Below, piece by piece: positions 49,600 through 61,110 of a stretch of DNA of 64,000 nt. Source of the stretch: Blasia pusilla (lineage: Eukaryota > Marchantiophyta > Marchantiopsida > Blasiales); the NCBI GenBank assembly GCA_050084515.1, contig CM114271.1, positions 61,008,001 to 61,072,000 of the forward strand. The letters are read 5' to 3'. The notes under the pieces were generated by a model. That model was not told the DNA's origin. It saw only the letters and a list, made by a program, of their open reading frames with translations, and made no database searches. A program made the position numbers and the translations under genes. How positions within the stretch are numbered: the stretch's first letter is position 1; the number at the start of each line of letters is the position of its first letter.

Positions 49600-50757
49600 G
49601 TGCGGGTACATAGATCCGGATTCCTGCCTGCCCTCATCGTTTTGGAACTCCCCCCTCACTTGCCTGCCCGCGTCCAAGCTGCCCGCTCTCGCATTCAATG
49701 CGTTTCCGGGACAAACTATGGGATTCGCCCACCACGCCTCCAACCTTTTTCCGGAGCCATTGCAAAACGTCAGCGCCTAAAAGTTCTAAACAATATCGGA
49801 ACAGGTGGCTGCGATCGGTTGTGCGGCCATTCCAAAACGGAAGGGTTTGATCAACTTCAAGAGCATATCTCCGAGAATCTGCATCAAATCAACTTTTCCA
49901 GCATTCGTTCCGAGGCATCCTCTGACGCTAATCGAGCTCGTCTACGTTCATGTGTGGGTACCGGAGCGGGGGCGTGGCTTACTGCAAATCCTCTTATTCT
50001 TCCATTTCGTCTTCCTCGACATAAATTCTCGACAGCTTTGCGGTTACGTCTTGGACTTCCCCATCCTTCTCTCTTAGGTGTGCCGAATTGTGTATGCGGG
50101 GATCCCATTGATGCCAAGGGTATCCATATTCTCCGATGTGCATATGGTGGAGAACGAAGGGCCACACATGATCTCATTAGAGAGGCGGTAGCATCGGTGG
50201 CTCGTACTGCAGGATACACCGTTGGGCAAGAGCAACTTCATGTCCTACCTTCAACCACACAAGCAACCTCTCGTCGGAGAGTGGATCTTGTTATGTCTCG
50301 AGGTGGATTTCGGACACTAGGTGATGTGGTGGTTCCTGATCCAACACGTTTTGATTTGGTGTGTCGAACCGCACATACCAAAGGTTTGGCGGCCGAAGTT
50401 GCAACAAGAATCAAGGAGTTAAGTTATGTTGTGAGACATGCCACTGATGGATTTATTCCTTTTGCAGTGGAAGTATTCGGTCATTTACATGTGTCTTTTG
50501 ATACTTTCCTGAAAACCTGTGCTCACCACTCCCTCGAGAATCATCACCTTGCCCCTTCCCGTAGTCCTTCTCTCTCGGTAGTTACTACTTATTTTCGGCA
50601 ATGCATCTCAGTGGCCTTACAACGTGCACAAGCCTTGGCATTGATACGTCGTGCGGAGGTGGTGGGGGGTCGCTCGCCTCGTCGTCCATTCACGTCTTAC
50701 CAACCACTCGTGTTCTTGTCAGATTTGTTTCAAGCTATCAATCGTGTAGCTCGTTGA
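49600..50757 (+). pseudogene. 5'-truncated non-LTR retrotransposon C-terminus: zinc motif plus restriction-like endonuclease
   Basis: An open frame of 385 codons gives no reverse transcriptase fingers or palm, so only the C-terminus survives. Near residues 164-180 is a C-x-C-x9-H-x3-C motif (CVCGDPIDAKGIHILRC). A likely PD-(D/E)xK nuclease follows: D229 in RRRVDLVM, D242 in LGDVVVPDP and K261. It ends in a FIPFAVEVFGHLH block and a helical tail. In elements with restriction-like endonucleases this part nicks the target to prime reverse transcription. The long unbroken frame suggests fairly recent insertion or a domesticated remnant. The same combination also occurs in uncharacterised RT-derived plant and protist proteins, so the exact clade is uncertain. 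Confidence 0.65.
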
Positions 50758-51219
50758 GCCGGTGTTTGCGTTGGCTTGTTGCCATTTTCTTTTTGCATTC
50801 TTTTATGCATTTTTTTACTCCTCTTTTGAGATATTATTACCTTTCTTTGTCCTATTTTGAGGTTTATTTTATAATAAAGTGGATATATTACATAAACCGG
50901 AGTGTTCCCTTCCCGCTTTCATTCGGGCTCTCCTAGGCCACCGCCACGTGCTACCGGGACGACTCTCGAGTCCCGTGGGTTTCAAATTACTGTCGCAAAA
51001 ATGCATGCCTCGTCACGTCTCTATTTACACCTCTGTTCAAGTGTTGAGCTAGCCGTGGGAATAAAACTTTCCGATTCAGTTTTACCGTTCGGTTTTGTAC
51101 AGACCGGTAATAAGGGGTGTCATACTACCCCTATCCAGGATTTTACTCCGGGGACTTGTCGGATCCCGAACGGTGGGCATGCCAACCTCGGAAAGACAGG
51201 CCAAAAGAAAAAACTAAAA
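50758..51219 (+). other. Possible 3' untranslated region of the non-LTR element
   Basis: T-rich DNA downstream of the stop codon, with an AATAAA-like ATAATAAAGTGG near 50871. No poly-A tail or target duplication is evident, so the element's 3' end is not defined. Confidence 0.35.
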
Positions 51220-51755
51220 ATGATCATTCATATATGGAATTAAAATTAGTAAATTCTAAATAAGGTTTTTGATTTTTCATATTAGCATGGGAGTTTCAAT
51301 GACAGATCTGAACCGTTGAAGTTGTGGAAGAAGCTAATGATAAGGTTAGGACAAATATTCATCCCCATCCAATGGTGGAAAGGTAAGTTACGACCATGTT
51401 ACCATGAAAATGATACAACGCCTAGAAACAAGACTACTCAAAGTCCTCGTGCTCCTTCTTGATCCTGATTTTCTCCCCTCCTCCTTAACCATGACCACTC
51501 ACACATGGAATTAAAAACCGTAAACCCTAAATAAGGTTTATGATTTTTGGTATTAGCATGGGAGCTTCAATGGTAGGTGGGAACGGTTGATGTTGTGGAG
51601 GAAGCTAAAGGCAAGGGTAGTACAAATATTCATCCCCATCCAATGATGGAAAGAAAAGTTACCATGAAAATGATACAACGCCTTGGAACGAGACTACTCA
51701 AAGTCCTCTTCCTCCTTCTTGATCCATCGTTTTCTCCCCTCCTCCTTATCGTTGA
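51220..51755. repeat. Two-unit tandem duplication (period about 271 bp)
   Basis: 51220-51490 and 51491-51755 align along their length (shared AAATATTCATCCCCATCCAATG and TGGAATTAAAA starts), with scattered substitutions and small deletions. The second unit runs on into an open frame (51577-52053) that I do not recognise. Confidence 0.8.
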
Positions 51756-53154
51756 AATTGTGGAGGGATTTAATTACAAGGGTGGTGCCAAGTTTCACCA
51801 GCATCTAAGCTACGATCGGTTTCAAAAAATCCTAGCTAGCTCGTCCTTTAACTTGGAGTCTACGGACTCCATAGCAAAAGTTATAGCCTCGAAAAGGAAT
51901 GATAAAGGCAAATACCAAGCGCCTCTCTCTAAGGGTTCGGCTCAAGCCAATTTTTATTTTTGGCCCCACGGGCTTTTGTATCCCGGTGCTCGACATCGCC
52001 GAGGTCGTATTGCCAAGAACCGATGGTGGTGGCATGGAAGTCTGGAGACCTGAAAAAGGCCTACAAACTCCAACGGGTTGGGTTACCATGTTCTTGAGAT
52101 TTGTTATATAGGCCTCTAGTTTTCCTTCGGGAACGCCCAAAGACTTCCATCGTGGAAGTGACATAGGAACTCCGGGCGGGGGTCATGGCACTTTTCATAG
52201 AACCTTAGGGACGCCGGGAGTCCAAACTAATAGGACTGAAGATAGGAAGCATAGACCTTCGCTTTGAGAGAGTGTATTTTCTCCTCTGAAGGCCGACAGG
52301 CGCTCTCTTCCCGTTAGGGAGGAAGGGCGAAAAGCGTTTTATGGCCCTGACCAAGATCACTTTGAGTGGAAATCTGTTATAGGTGGTTTGAATTAATATT
52401 TTTGCAAACGGCACGTAGCAGGTTTTATAGATAATAAATTGGATTTTCAACATAGCTTTAGGTTTATACCTAAACAAAACACGGGGCAATGCGCAATTGG
52501 AGCAGCTTGAAAATCTAAAAATCCTTCTGTTGATACGATTGTGGAAGGAGGCAATAACACGTAAACTATGTAAAACTAAAGCAAATCAATATACAAAAAA
52601 CATGAATTAGAATTTCCTCCACAATTGTTTTTAATACAAAATGCTTCTTTTGGTACAATCTCGCTTCTCTGTAAATGGCAACCAGAAAACAAAGTACGCA
52701 AAGACTGATACGTCATAAGGAATGTTAAAAGCATGTTAACATGAACATGGTACAAGAGTCAAAATAATCATACTCAATGTCATCTTCCTCTTTCAGAATA
52801 CCTTTCCACCCCCTTAACATCGTCCAAAAATCAAGAATGGTTTTCCAGAGGGGCATCGGTACCCACAGCCCAGGAACGCATGGTATATATTCCAACAACA
52901 ATAAAAAAAAAACTCCTTCACAATGGAGCATGGACTACTTAAGCACAATAGTCGTTGTTTATCACTAGGTATTACTATACAAGTGAAACAAGTACGACTA
53001 GTCTTGACTGAAGGGTATTGATAACTGCTTCACTCATAAGCATATGACTAAGGTGAGTTGCATGACAATAATTTTATGACTCAACCATTTTAGTTGAGTC
53101 ATTCTTTCGGTGAGTCATTTGTAGCCTAGTCATAAAAACCACACATTTCTTCTA
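51756..53154. other. Non-coding stretch, CACTA-like right end at 53158
   Basis: No recognised gene. From about 53020 to 53158 the DNA is rich in GACTMA/AGTCAT words, includes a palindrome near 53079-53103 (TGACTCAAC / GTTGAGTCA), and ends TTCTAGTG. This is the reverse complement of the CACTAGAA start at 38908. Confidence 0.45.
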
Positions 53155-54070
53155 GTGTTGAGGCGGGCAGGTGTGGGCTAGGGCGGGCAGGCGCGGGCTT
53201 TGGGCGGACAAGTGCAGGCTCCACGCGGGCAGCCGCCGACTCGAGGCGAGCAGGTGTGGGCTAGGGCGAGCAGACGCGCGATCAGGCTCCGGCTCGGGGT
53301 TGATTGGGCGTGGGCTCCGGGCGGGCAGGTACGGGCTCGAGGCGGACACGCGTGGGCTTGGGGCGGGCATATGTGGGCTAGGACAGGCAAGCGCAAGCTC
53401 TGGGCTCTGGGCGTTGGGCGAGCAAGCGTAGTGCGGTCTGCCCAGGCTCTGGGCTCTGGGCGTTGGGAGGGCAGGCATGGGCTCGCGGCAAGTGCGGTCT
53501 CCAAGCATGCACGTGCGGGCTAGGGCGGGCAGGCGTGGGCTCAAGGCTGATTGGGCACGGACGTCGGGCGGGCAGATGCGGGCTTTGGCCGGGCAAGGGA
53601 GGGCAAGCTAGGGCTAGGGCGGGCAGGCACGGGCTAAGAGCTGATTGGGCATGGCCTAGGGTGGGCAAGCGCGGGCTCTGGGCGGGTAGGCATAGGCTCA
53701 TGGCAGGTGCGTGCTCTAGGCGGGCGGGTGCGGACTCGAGGCGGGTAGACTCGGGCTAGGGCATGCAGGTGCAGGCTGAAGGCTGATTGGGCGGGGGCTA
53801 GGGCGGGCTCAAGGCGGTCAGACTCGGGCTCCGGGCGGGGTGGCGCGGGCTAGGGTGGGTAGGTGCGGGCTCAACCCTAGGGCTGGCTCGCTTGGGCAGG
53901 CACGGGCTCGAGGGCCCGCAAAATTTGATCCAGCAAAACATCTTTCAGTCCAGCGGATCAAATTTTTGCGGGCCCAGGGCGGTCCTCCAAGCTGCGGGCA
54001 AGGCAATACAAGCAAATTGCGGGCGGGCTCGGGTGCGGGCCCCGGGTACTCGGGCCTGTACCGACATGAG
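53155..54070. repeat. G-rich degenerate minisatellite
   Basis: About 900 bases built from degenerate ~20-base units around GGGCGGGCAGGCGCGGGCTC, strongly G-rich on the plus strand and sharply bounded by AT-rich DNA. Near its right end an inverted repeat (53912-53931 / 53955-53975, arms starting GGGCCCGCAAAATTTGATCC) encloses a 23-base loop. Long open frames in all phases (for example 53152-53544 minus) are composition effects. Confidence 0.85.
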
Positions 54071-54089
54071 TCCACGGTCACAGACTTTG

Positions 54090-54540
54090 TCCGTGTACAA
54101 CCTTGTCAAGTAGAGTGTAGTTTTCTAGGATTGCTTCGTTGTGAGTCTAAATGTTCAAATGCTATTACTAATAGATTGTTGGAGTTACTAAAAGATGGGG
54201 GGTTAGATTATTCCCAAACGGTAGCTTTCGGTTCTGATGGTGCTTCCTTAATGGCAAGGAGCCAAAACCATGGTGGCTTCAAAATTGAAGCATAAGGTAA
54301 ACCCATTCAATCTTTCATTTCATTGTGTTTCCTACAAGACAAACCTTGCTGCTCTCAAAACTCCAAATGCAACCAATTGTAAAGCCACTTCTATAGAAGT
54401 CGATTCTATTTTCAATTCTGTAGCAGGCTATTTCAAGAGATCTTCCAAGCGGAAAGTTGTTTTAGCATCTCTGCATGAGAAGTCCAATGACTCCTAGAGA
54501 GTCATGGAAAGATATAGACTTTGGACCTCCAAGTGGCTAC
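54090..54540 (+). pseudogene. hAT-type transposase remnant
   Basis: Frame 2 reads FGSDGASLMARSQNH (about 54229-54275), the region around a catalytic Asp in hAT transposases related to the ZNF862/KIAA1586 group. A +1 shift near 54270 leads into KVNPFNLSFHCVSYKTNLAA and IEVDSIFNSVAGYFKRSSKR, typical of the same family. A stop follows at 54495. It is short, frameshifted and lacks the dimerisation domain. Confidence 0.75.
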
Positions 54541-55090
54541 CTTACACATTTACAATCTGAGATTAGAGGGAGGAAGTTTCGTTATATATATATGTTAAGG
54601 GATCACACAAGAAAAGATTTGGAAGTTGTTCTTTCTTTTGTCTTATTAACTTACTATTTTGTCTTATTATACTTTTAAGGTTTCCCATTATAATATAGAT
54701 ACAAGAAATTTGGGTTTGTGTCAGAGCCCAGCAATCACCCATCCGAAGAAGCCCTAAAATATGTAATTAGCCCATATAATTGCATACTCATATATGTCAC
54801 ACTATAGTATCACGCTGTGCTATTCATTACGCTAAATAAATTTGGGAGGAGGAACGTGGGGACGAGAGAACATGGAGGATTTTGAAATAGTTTTGCTACT
54901 AAGAAGTGTTCAAGATCTATCTTAGATTCAAATTCAATTAGTGCTTTCTTGGTTTAAATGATAATTAACTTTCAAAATTGTGGAATGTCATTTTAAAATC
55001 AATCTTGAGTTATCCTATTGGGTCCAAATATCATATGTCACAAGGTGAGTAGTTTGAAAAGTAAAGGGGCAATCTCCATAATAATATAGA
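54541..55090. other. AT-rich stretch with two Helitron-like 5' ends
   Basis: Minus-strand TCTATATTATAATGGGAAACC starts at 54699 and TCTATATTATTATGGAGATTG starts at 55090, both preceded by A. Each would extend leftward; the one at 54699 would run into the hAT remnant. Their 3' ends were not found. Confidence 0.5.
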
Positions 55091-57799
55091 TTAGTTCATG
55101 TTAGATTTTTGGATTTTTCATTTTCCATTTATGTTGGGATTTGCCACAATTTTAAGGATTTTTGGACAAGTTTTTCTCATGAATATCTTCATAGATCCTT
55201 GAATTTTTTATGATGCAAATCTATTACAATCTTATCAAAGGGTTTTTATTTATTTTTCTCCATATTTCGCTACATATTGGGCCTAACATTATTATCTCAT
55301 CACTTCATATCATTCATTGATGCTTGGCTCACTTTCTCCTCACATGATCTCTATTGGTATTTCCAATTTCCTTCATTATTGTCTCTTGGAGTAAAATTTT
55401 TGGGTATGCTTGGTCTTGTGATGATAATTTTGGCGAGTTAGTTCTTTTCATACCTAGTGGATATCCTAGTTTTTCTTGCTTCTCTGTTTGCGCCTATTTT
55501 TTTAATAGCTTTGTTTCATTTAGATTCCTCTCACAACTCTGTCTTAGTCTTTCAACACTTTACTTCACAACTTCGCCCTTGCCTATATTTTTTTTCTCCT
55601 TAAGGGCATTTTAGATTCATATTCTCAAGCCACTTCTTTTGATACGATACATGTGGCTTCTCATGTTTCCTTAAGTTCAAATGGTTTTTATTCTTCCTAA
55701 AGTGATTTTGAATCATAAATGTGCCTTTATCTCACCATAATTCTCTCCATCTAAATCTTTTTCTTGACGGATTCCACTCCATTTATTATGTCTCTTATCC
55801 TAATACTTTCACTTTATTATGGTTCAGTATGTTTCCCCTAGTTTCCATGATGTGTCTACGTATGGTTTTCCATACGTAGACACATCATTTCATGGAGTTG
55901 AATAATCCATCTTCTCGCTTATCTTGTTTTACAATCCCTCATTCAATTGTAATCTCTTTTCTGAGTTCCCTCCTCATTGTAGATCTTCTCATAAAGCCAT
56001 TACATTCTCTATAGTGCTTCCCTATTTTTCTCTTATCCCTTCTCCATCTCTTCACAATCATCATATTTCAATCCATTACTACCCAATCCTTCTACTTTGC
56101 TATCCTTATATATCTCATGTGAACCCGTGCTTCAAACTCCCATATTTTCTTCCCTTATCATTCCTCTTCGTCCTCCTTCTTCCCCAACTTACCCTATATC
56201 ATCATCCATCATCATCTTATTCACCACCCACCTAACCTCCTCCCCTTATGACCCTTCTTCTTCTATGTTTCTACCAAGGTTTTATTGCAGACCTTGCGGT
56301 AAAGATTTTGCTCCTATTAGGATCAAAATACATTGATATCAACCTTATTGTCTATGCATGGATGGACCTTCAATCCTTAACCCGCTTCTACCCCCTACGG
56401 CAAGATATCCCTTTCGCATATGTTTGGACATGGTTAATCTAAATTGATCTCCTTCATTCTTTCCTATACACTCTTCTTCATTCTTGGCTATATACTCCAT
56501 TCCTATTGCTATTTGTCCTATCACCAAACAAGCATTGCTTTCCCACTAGAAAAGTTAGCAAATGATCAAATATATGTCAATGCTTAGTATATCTCATTAC
56601 TCCTCCCCTAATGGGTTTGAGCTATAGTTCTCCCTTGAAGGGAGATGTGATGGGTTATTTCAAAACCTCATAACTTATTCAACACTTTATGTCTAGGGAT
56701 AAGGAAAATATTTAGAGTGAGCCCTTACTCTGAGCAAAGGCCTCAACAGTGGCTCATCCCACTAAAGGTGCCAATCATGGGAGGCCCTCAATACAAAAGC
56801 GCCTTTGATACAACATAATTTTAGGGCAAGTTGGTGAGTTTTAACGTGCGGCTCGAGCACTTCACGACTCCTGTTTCTGGAGATTCCAAATGTAGGCATA
56901 GTGATATTCTTAAAAGCTCTTCGCTATCCTTTAAGTGGTCATGGATCATCTTTTGTGGAAGAGTATGTAATAGACGTTGAAGTAGAACTTCACCTAGAGG
57001 TTTTCATAAGTTTGTTTCTTCATACTCTTCACTTGTAAAGAGAGTAGCTATGAAGCATGGTTTTTTAGCATCTTCACGGTTATTTTATCCCAAAGATTCA
57101 ACAAGTGGCTTGTCATGTGCATCTTTGACCACATCTACACGAAAAACATCCAAGATTCAAGTAGGATTATACTCTTCGCATATGTAATAACCTCTAGTTT
57201 TGGGCTCACTTGAGATCCTTATATCATTCAATTTCGTCTTATTCACCACCCCCCCCCCCCAAAAAAAAGATTCTGCCTTCGTGGTTGGTACTATCTTGTC
57301 TTGCTTCTCAAGTGTCACAACCCTCATAATCAAATCCACGCCATTACTCAATATCACAATTCTTGATGGGTCTAAGTTGGACGAAATTTTTTGTGACTTG
57401 AAAGATAATGATCAACCATTGGGTCAAACTTGAGAATAGCTCAAATCTTATATATATGAGTTGCACTTGAGCTTCAAGATGAACAAAACCTATATATATA
57501 AGGAGAAGGGTCTCCAAGGGTGTTTGGATTCTGAAACCTAAACATGCCTTGGGAACTTAAGTGAAAAAATACCTCATGCCATAGCTTGTTGGTGGCAAGA
57601 TTTATAACTACACTTGTTGTGAAAGCATATGACTCATAGATATTTTCCCATCAAATACCTTCCTCCACTACTTTTTCCTTAGTATTCTTAATGATTGATC
57701 TATATTTTTTGAAATAATTTCTTCTAAGTTGCGGTCACATAATACTACATATCATATGTATCATATACTACGTATCATCCATGACAAAAGTGTATTTGT
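55091..57799. other. Pyrimidine-biased non-coding DNA
   Basis: No gene is recognised. ORFs such as 55924-56235 are artefacts of a C/T-rich tract. Contains an 18-bp perfect hairpin with a 4-base loop (55848-55865 / 55870-55887) and a poly-C/poly-A run at 57250-57268. Confidence 0.5.
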
Positions 57800-58060
57800 A
57801 CGAATTCACAAGGGTTGATACGTATTTGTGCGTTTCCTTGCTAGTCATAGAACATGATCAATATCACCACGTGAAGATATATATGCATAACTCAAAATCG
57901 CTTGTGAATTCGTATCAACCCTTGTGGCCGTTTCTCCAATCTCAAGCGACTATCACAAGCGATTTTGAGTTATGCATATATATCTTCACGTGGTGATATT
58001 GATCATGTTCTATGACTAGCAAGGAAACGCACAAATACGTATCAACCCTTGTGAATTCGT
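57800..58060. repeat. Perfect 108-bp inverted repeat
   Basis: 57800-57907 is the exact reverse complement of 57953-58060, separated by a 45-base spacer. The spacer sequence around GTGGCCGTTTCTCCAAT recurs, in the same direction, directly after the right arm (58053-58090). The right arm adjoins a copia gag remnant. Perfect arms point to a recent event or to selection for the hairpin. Confidence 0.95.
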
Positions 58061-58074
58061 ATCAACCCTTGTGG

Positions 58075-58275
58075 CCGTTTCTCCAATTTCAAAAGATTTA
58101 AGGAAAATTATTATCTTGAACTTCCAAAGTGTAGAGTTAGATCCATCTAGATTTCCTTCATCAAACAAAGGAGGATGAGCACAAACTAACGCAGAAGTAG
58201 TCATCTCTAACTAATTTCTTAAATAGAATAGATTGCTACGTACAAAATCTTGGAAAATATGTTGCTTTGATACCA
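58075..58275 (-). pseudogene. Copia-type gag start with primer-binding site
   Basis: On the minus strand the tRNA-Met-type primer site TGGTATCAAAGC (58264-58275) is followed by a start codon at 58204. The gag-like reading contains HPPLFDEGN and STLWKFKIIIFLKS, the usual N-terminal copia gag pattern. It is cut off by the inverted repeat at 58060. It belongs to a different copia family from elements 1 and 2. Confidence 0.7.
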
Positions 58276-60486
58276 AATTACAAAACGTAATATGAAAAAA
58301 TCACTAAACAAATTTTGAAAGTACAAAATGATCTAGTCCATGGGTTCGCTCTCAATAAAGCTTAATTTGATGAAATCTAAACATAGAGAAAACCTCTACA
58401 AATGATAATGCGCTACCACTATAATTCCTCGACTATTTAACTACATATGAAACCATATTATCTGACCTCTTTTCTTCAATTCTATTAATTTTAGATATCC
58501 CATACATATCGACCATTAAGGTTTAATACTTCACCAACATTATGACACATAGTCATATATAGGTATCTGTGACTCTCAATCATGGAGCAAAAGGTAAGGT
58601 GAAAAGAATTCCTACTTGCTAAACTTATAGCCAATTACTCACCATGACAATTGTAGATCCCAATCTCTTTGATGACCTCTTTACAAGCCATACTTGCGCA
58701 AACCTTTCTTTATTATATGTACAACTCACTTTGAAGATAATCTATCATAGGGTGATGTTGGAACATCATATGGTGGTTAGTTAGTGCATGATCGCAAAAG
58801 GTATGAGACTACAAGATCTAGAAAATACAATGTGACCAAATCAATAAACAAAGTGGCAAAGTCCACCCATGCGCTCATGGTAGAGCTTCGTTGAAACCTA
58901 AACATTGAGAAAAATGGATTTATGAGAATGTGCTACTATTTTGATTTCATGATTATTGGACTACTTGGGAAATAAGGATATTTGACCTAATTTTTAGATT
59001 CTATTAATAGAAGCAACTTTTCCAAGGGGACATTATTTTGGCCTACAAAGGCCGTGCCCCGACCCTTGTGTCTTGGCCTCCACCACATCTAGGTATGGGG
59101 TATCCTGATGCAAGACAAGGTTAGGTTATCCTCCCTAATAAAACTTTACTCTATAAACCACCTACGTCATATGACTATGACTACTTTGACATCAAAGTCG
59201 AGACATCAATCCAGGCTTTATCAAGGAGTGGGGAGATAAACAAGAGTTGCATGAATACTTGGATGGAGAGGTTGAGATCATCAATATTGATGAGCAGCAA
59301 AGATGTTTCAATAGAAAAAGTGGTAGAAATAGAAAATATTGATTAATAAGATGAGATCTCCATAGTTAAAATAAGTTAGTTTCATTAGGATGAGATTTTG
59401 TAGAAGAGCTAATTATATTGAAGAATATAAAAGAGGCAATGTTGGAATTTGAAGATAAGTGGGGAGTACTTATAATAGAGTTGGATGCCAAAGCAATACA
59501 AGGGTATAGTAATGTATTCGAATTAATGTAACGTAAACTTAAAATTTTAATTTCAAGTCAAAATATTCTTTAAAAATGCTCATAATGAAAGTTTGAAAAG
59601 GAGAGTAAATGACATATTTCTAAATTAATATGTAATTTCGTGGCGTTTGCGGGGAGCTTCTTAGCCCGGGCTAACACCCTTAATAGTATGATTTTGAGAA
59701 AGAATTGGATCAAATTGAGTGAATTTTTTAACTAATTGAGAAACTTTGAAAATCCCTATCAAATTTGTCCATGAATTCATTAAATTTTTACTTTTATCCT
59801 ATAATAAGCAAAAAACAAGACTGGGTAAGGTTTTCATAATAATTAATTATTTATAATTAACTCAAACTCAAACATCTTCCCCGATGAAATCTTCTAGAGT
59901 CTCTTTCATGTTTTTTAATCTTTCCTGATTTGAAAGATTTCAAGGTTCATGCAAACGAAATTTAAAGTTTAGTTTTGAGGGGAAATTCATTTTTCCGTTG
60001 GGAAAAAATGAAAAAGATAATAGGACACTAATGGGACAAGAATTATTCTTCAAAATAAAGGAGGACATATTATTTCTATATTATTTTTAACTTACAAGTT
60101 ACATTGGGGGAAAAATTTAATCCCTCTTTTGGGAAAAAAAATCATCAAAATAAGTGATTTTCTTTTATTTATTGAAAAGCGGGGATTGGAAGAGGGATAA
60201 GTTATTTTTTCAAAATTAATAAAGGAAAATATATGAAAATTTTCTTGAGCCAAGTTAGATGTATTATAAAAAAATTGATCTTTCATATTTTTTGTCATTT
60301 AAAAAAAAAATATTCATCGTGTGTCCTCTAATTTCTGAATTTTTTTATTCCCAATCATCTCACCTTGAGTCACCCAGTGCATCATACGGGTGACTCAAGG
60401 TTACTTGTGTGACTCGAGGTTACTTGAGGACTCAAAAAATTACTAGTACTTATAATATCCTCTCTCAAATTTTCATTTCATTGTCA
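58276..60486. other. LTR-like repeats and AT-rich DNA
   Basis: 58290-58500 and 58820-59010 are similar to each other (shared ATCTATTAAT-type end, AACATAGAGAAAA/AACATTGAGAAAAA), as expected for LTR pieces of the copia element whose primer site is at 58264. From 59600 to 60370 the DNA is AT-rich and resembles the reverse complement of 42608-43060. No gene. Confidence 0.45.
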
Positions 60487-60693
60487 TCTATATTATTAAT
60501 CGAAAGTGCATATGCTTGTCAAACACACTCACCAATTTATTACCAATTTATAATTACCTTGTTTTTTTTTCTCTCCATATAGCCTATCCATGTATCCTAC
60601 CCACATGTGAGGCAATTACACATGCTTTCTTATATACCTCCCCAATCTCCTCAGGTCTCAATTGCCCACTCGCTGGTCTATTTTCACGGACAA
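60487..60693 (+). mobile_element. Helitron-like 5' end (plus strand)
   Basis: TCTATATTATTAATCGAAAG starts at 60487 after an A, matching the 5' ends of the other Helitrons here. Its 3' end is not visible; the minus-strand Helitron at 60694 lies immediately to its right. Confidence 0.5.
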
Positions 60694-60908
60694 CTAGTAA
60701 GGTGCTTGTGCAAAGCACAGGAAATAAAAAAAAATGTTTGAAGAGCTAATGTATATCCCGTGAAGGGAAGAGATTAATGATGTTGCACATAAATTCAAAT
60801 TTTTTTGCTGCCCGTAACATGTGAAATATTTTCTGGCTGCTCAGTTGTCACGTGTGAACCAAAGAGGTATTTGCAAATCAAGAAGGCACTCTCCCATAAT
60901 AATATAGA
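60694..60908 (-). mobile_element. Small non-autonomous Helitron (215 bp)
   Basis: Minus strand: starts TCTATATTATTATGGGAGAG at 60908 and ends CCTTACTAG at 60694, with a hairpin (CTGTGCTTTGCACAAG) just before the end. It is flanked by A on the 5' side and T on the 3' side, the exact A|T Helitron target. It has no coding capacity. Confidence 0.9.
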
Positions 60909-61110
60909 TAAGGTGACCGTGTGATGCAAGTGAAATAAAAAAGTGTTTGAAGAGCTAGTGTATAGCCGGTGAAAGGAAGAGATTAATGATATTGCACATA
61001 AATTCAAAATTTTTTTGGTTGCCCATAACATGTGAAACATTATTTTGCTGCCTAGTTGCCAAGTGTCAAACATAGAGGTATGTGCAAATCAAGAAGACAC
61101 TCTCCCATAA
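60909..61110 (-). mobile_element. Helitron copy in tandem with the previous one
   Basis: Similar to 60694-60908 throughout (shared AGAGATTAATGAT, CAAATCAAGAAG and ACTCTCCCATAAT). Its 3' end (decayed hairpin GCATCACACGGTC, then ACCTTAT) abuts the 5' end of the neighbour, giving a head-to-tail pair. Confidence 0.75.

Noticed and set aside
53152-53759. Several Ala/Arg/Pro- or Gly-rich ORFs of about 100-130 codons on both strands
   Set aside because: All frames are open at once because the G-rich minisatellite lacks stop codons. None looks like a protein.
57240-57270. Poly-C / poly-A run as a possible retrotransposon tail
   Set aside because: It is not next to any recognisable element and has no target duplication.
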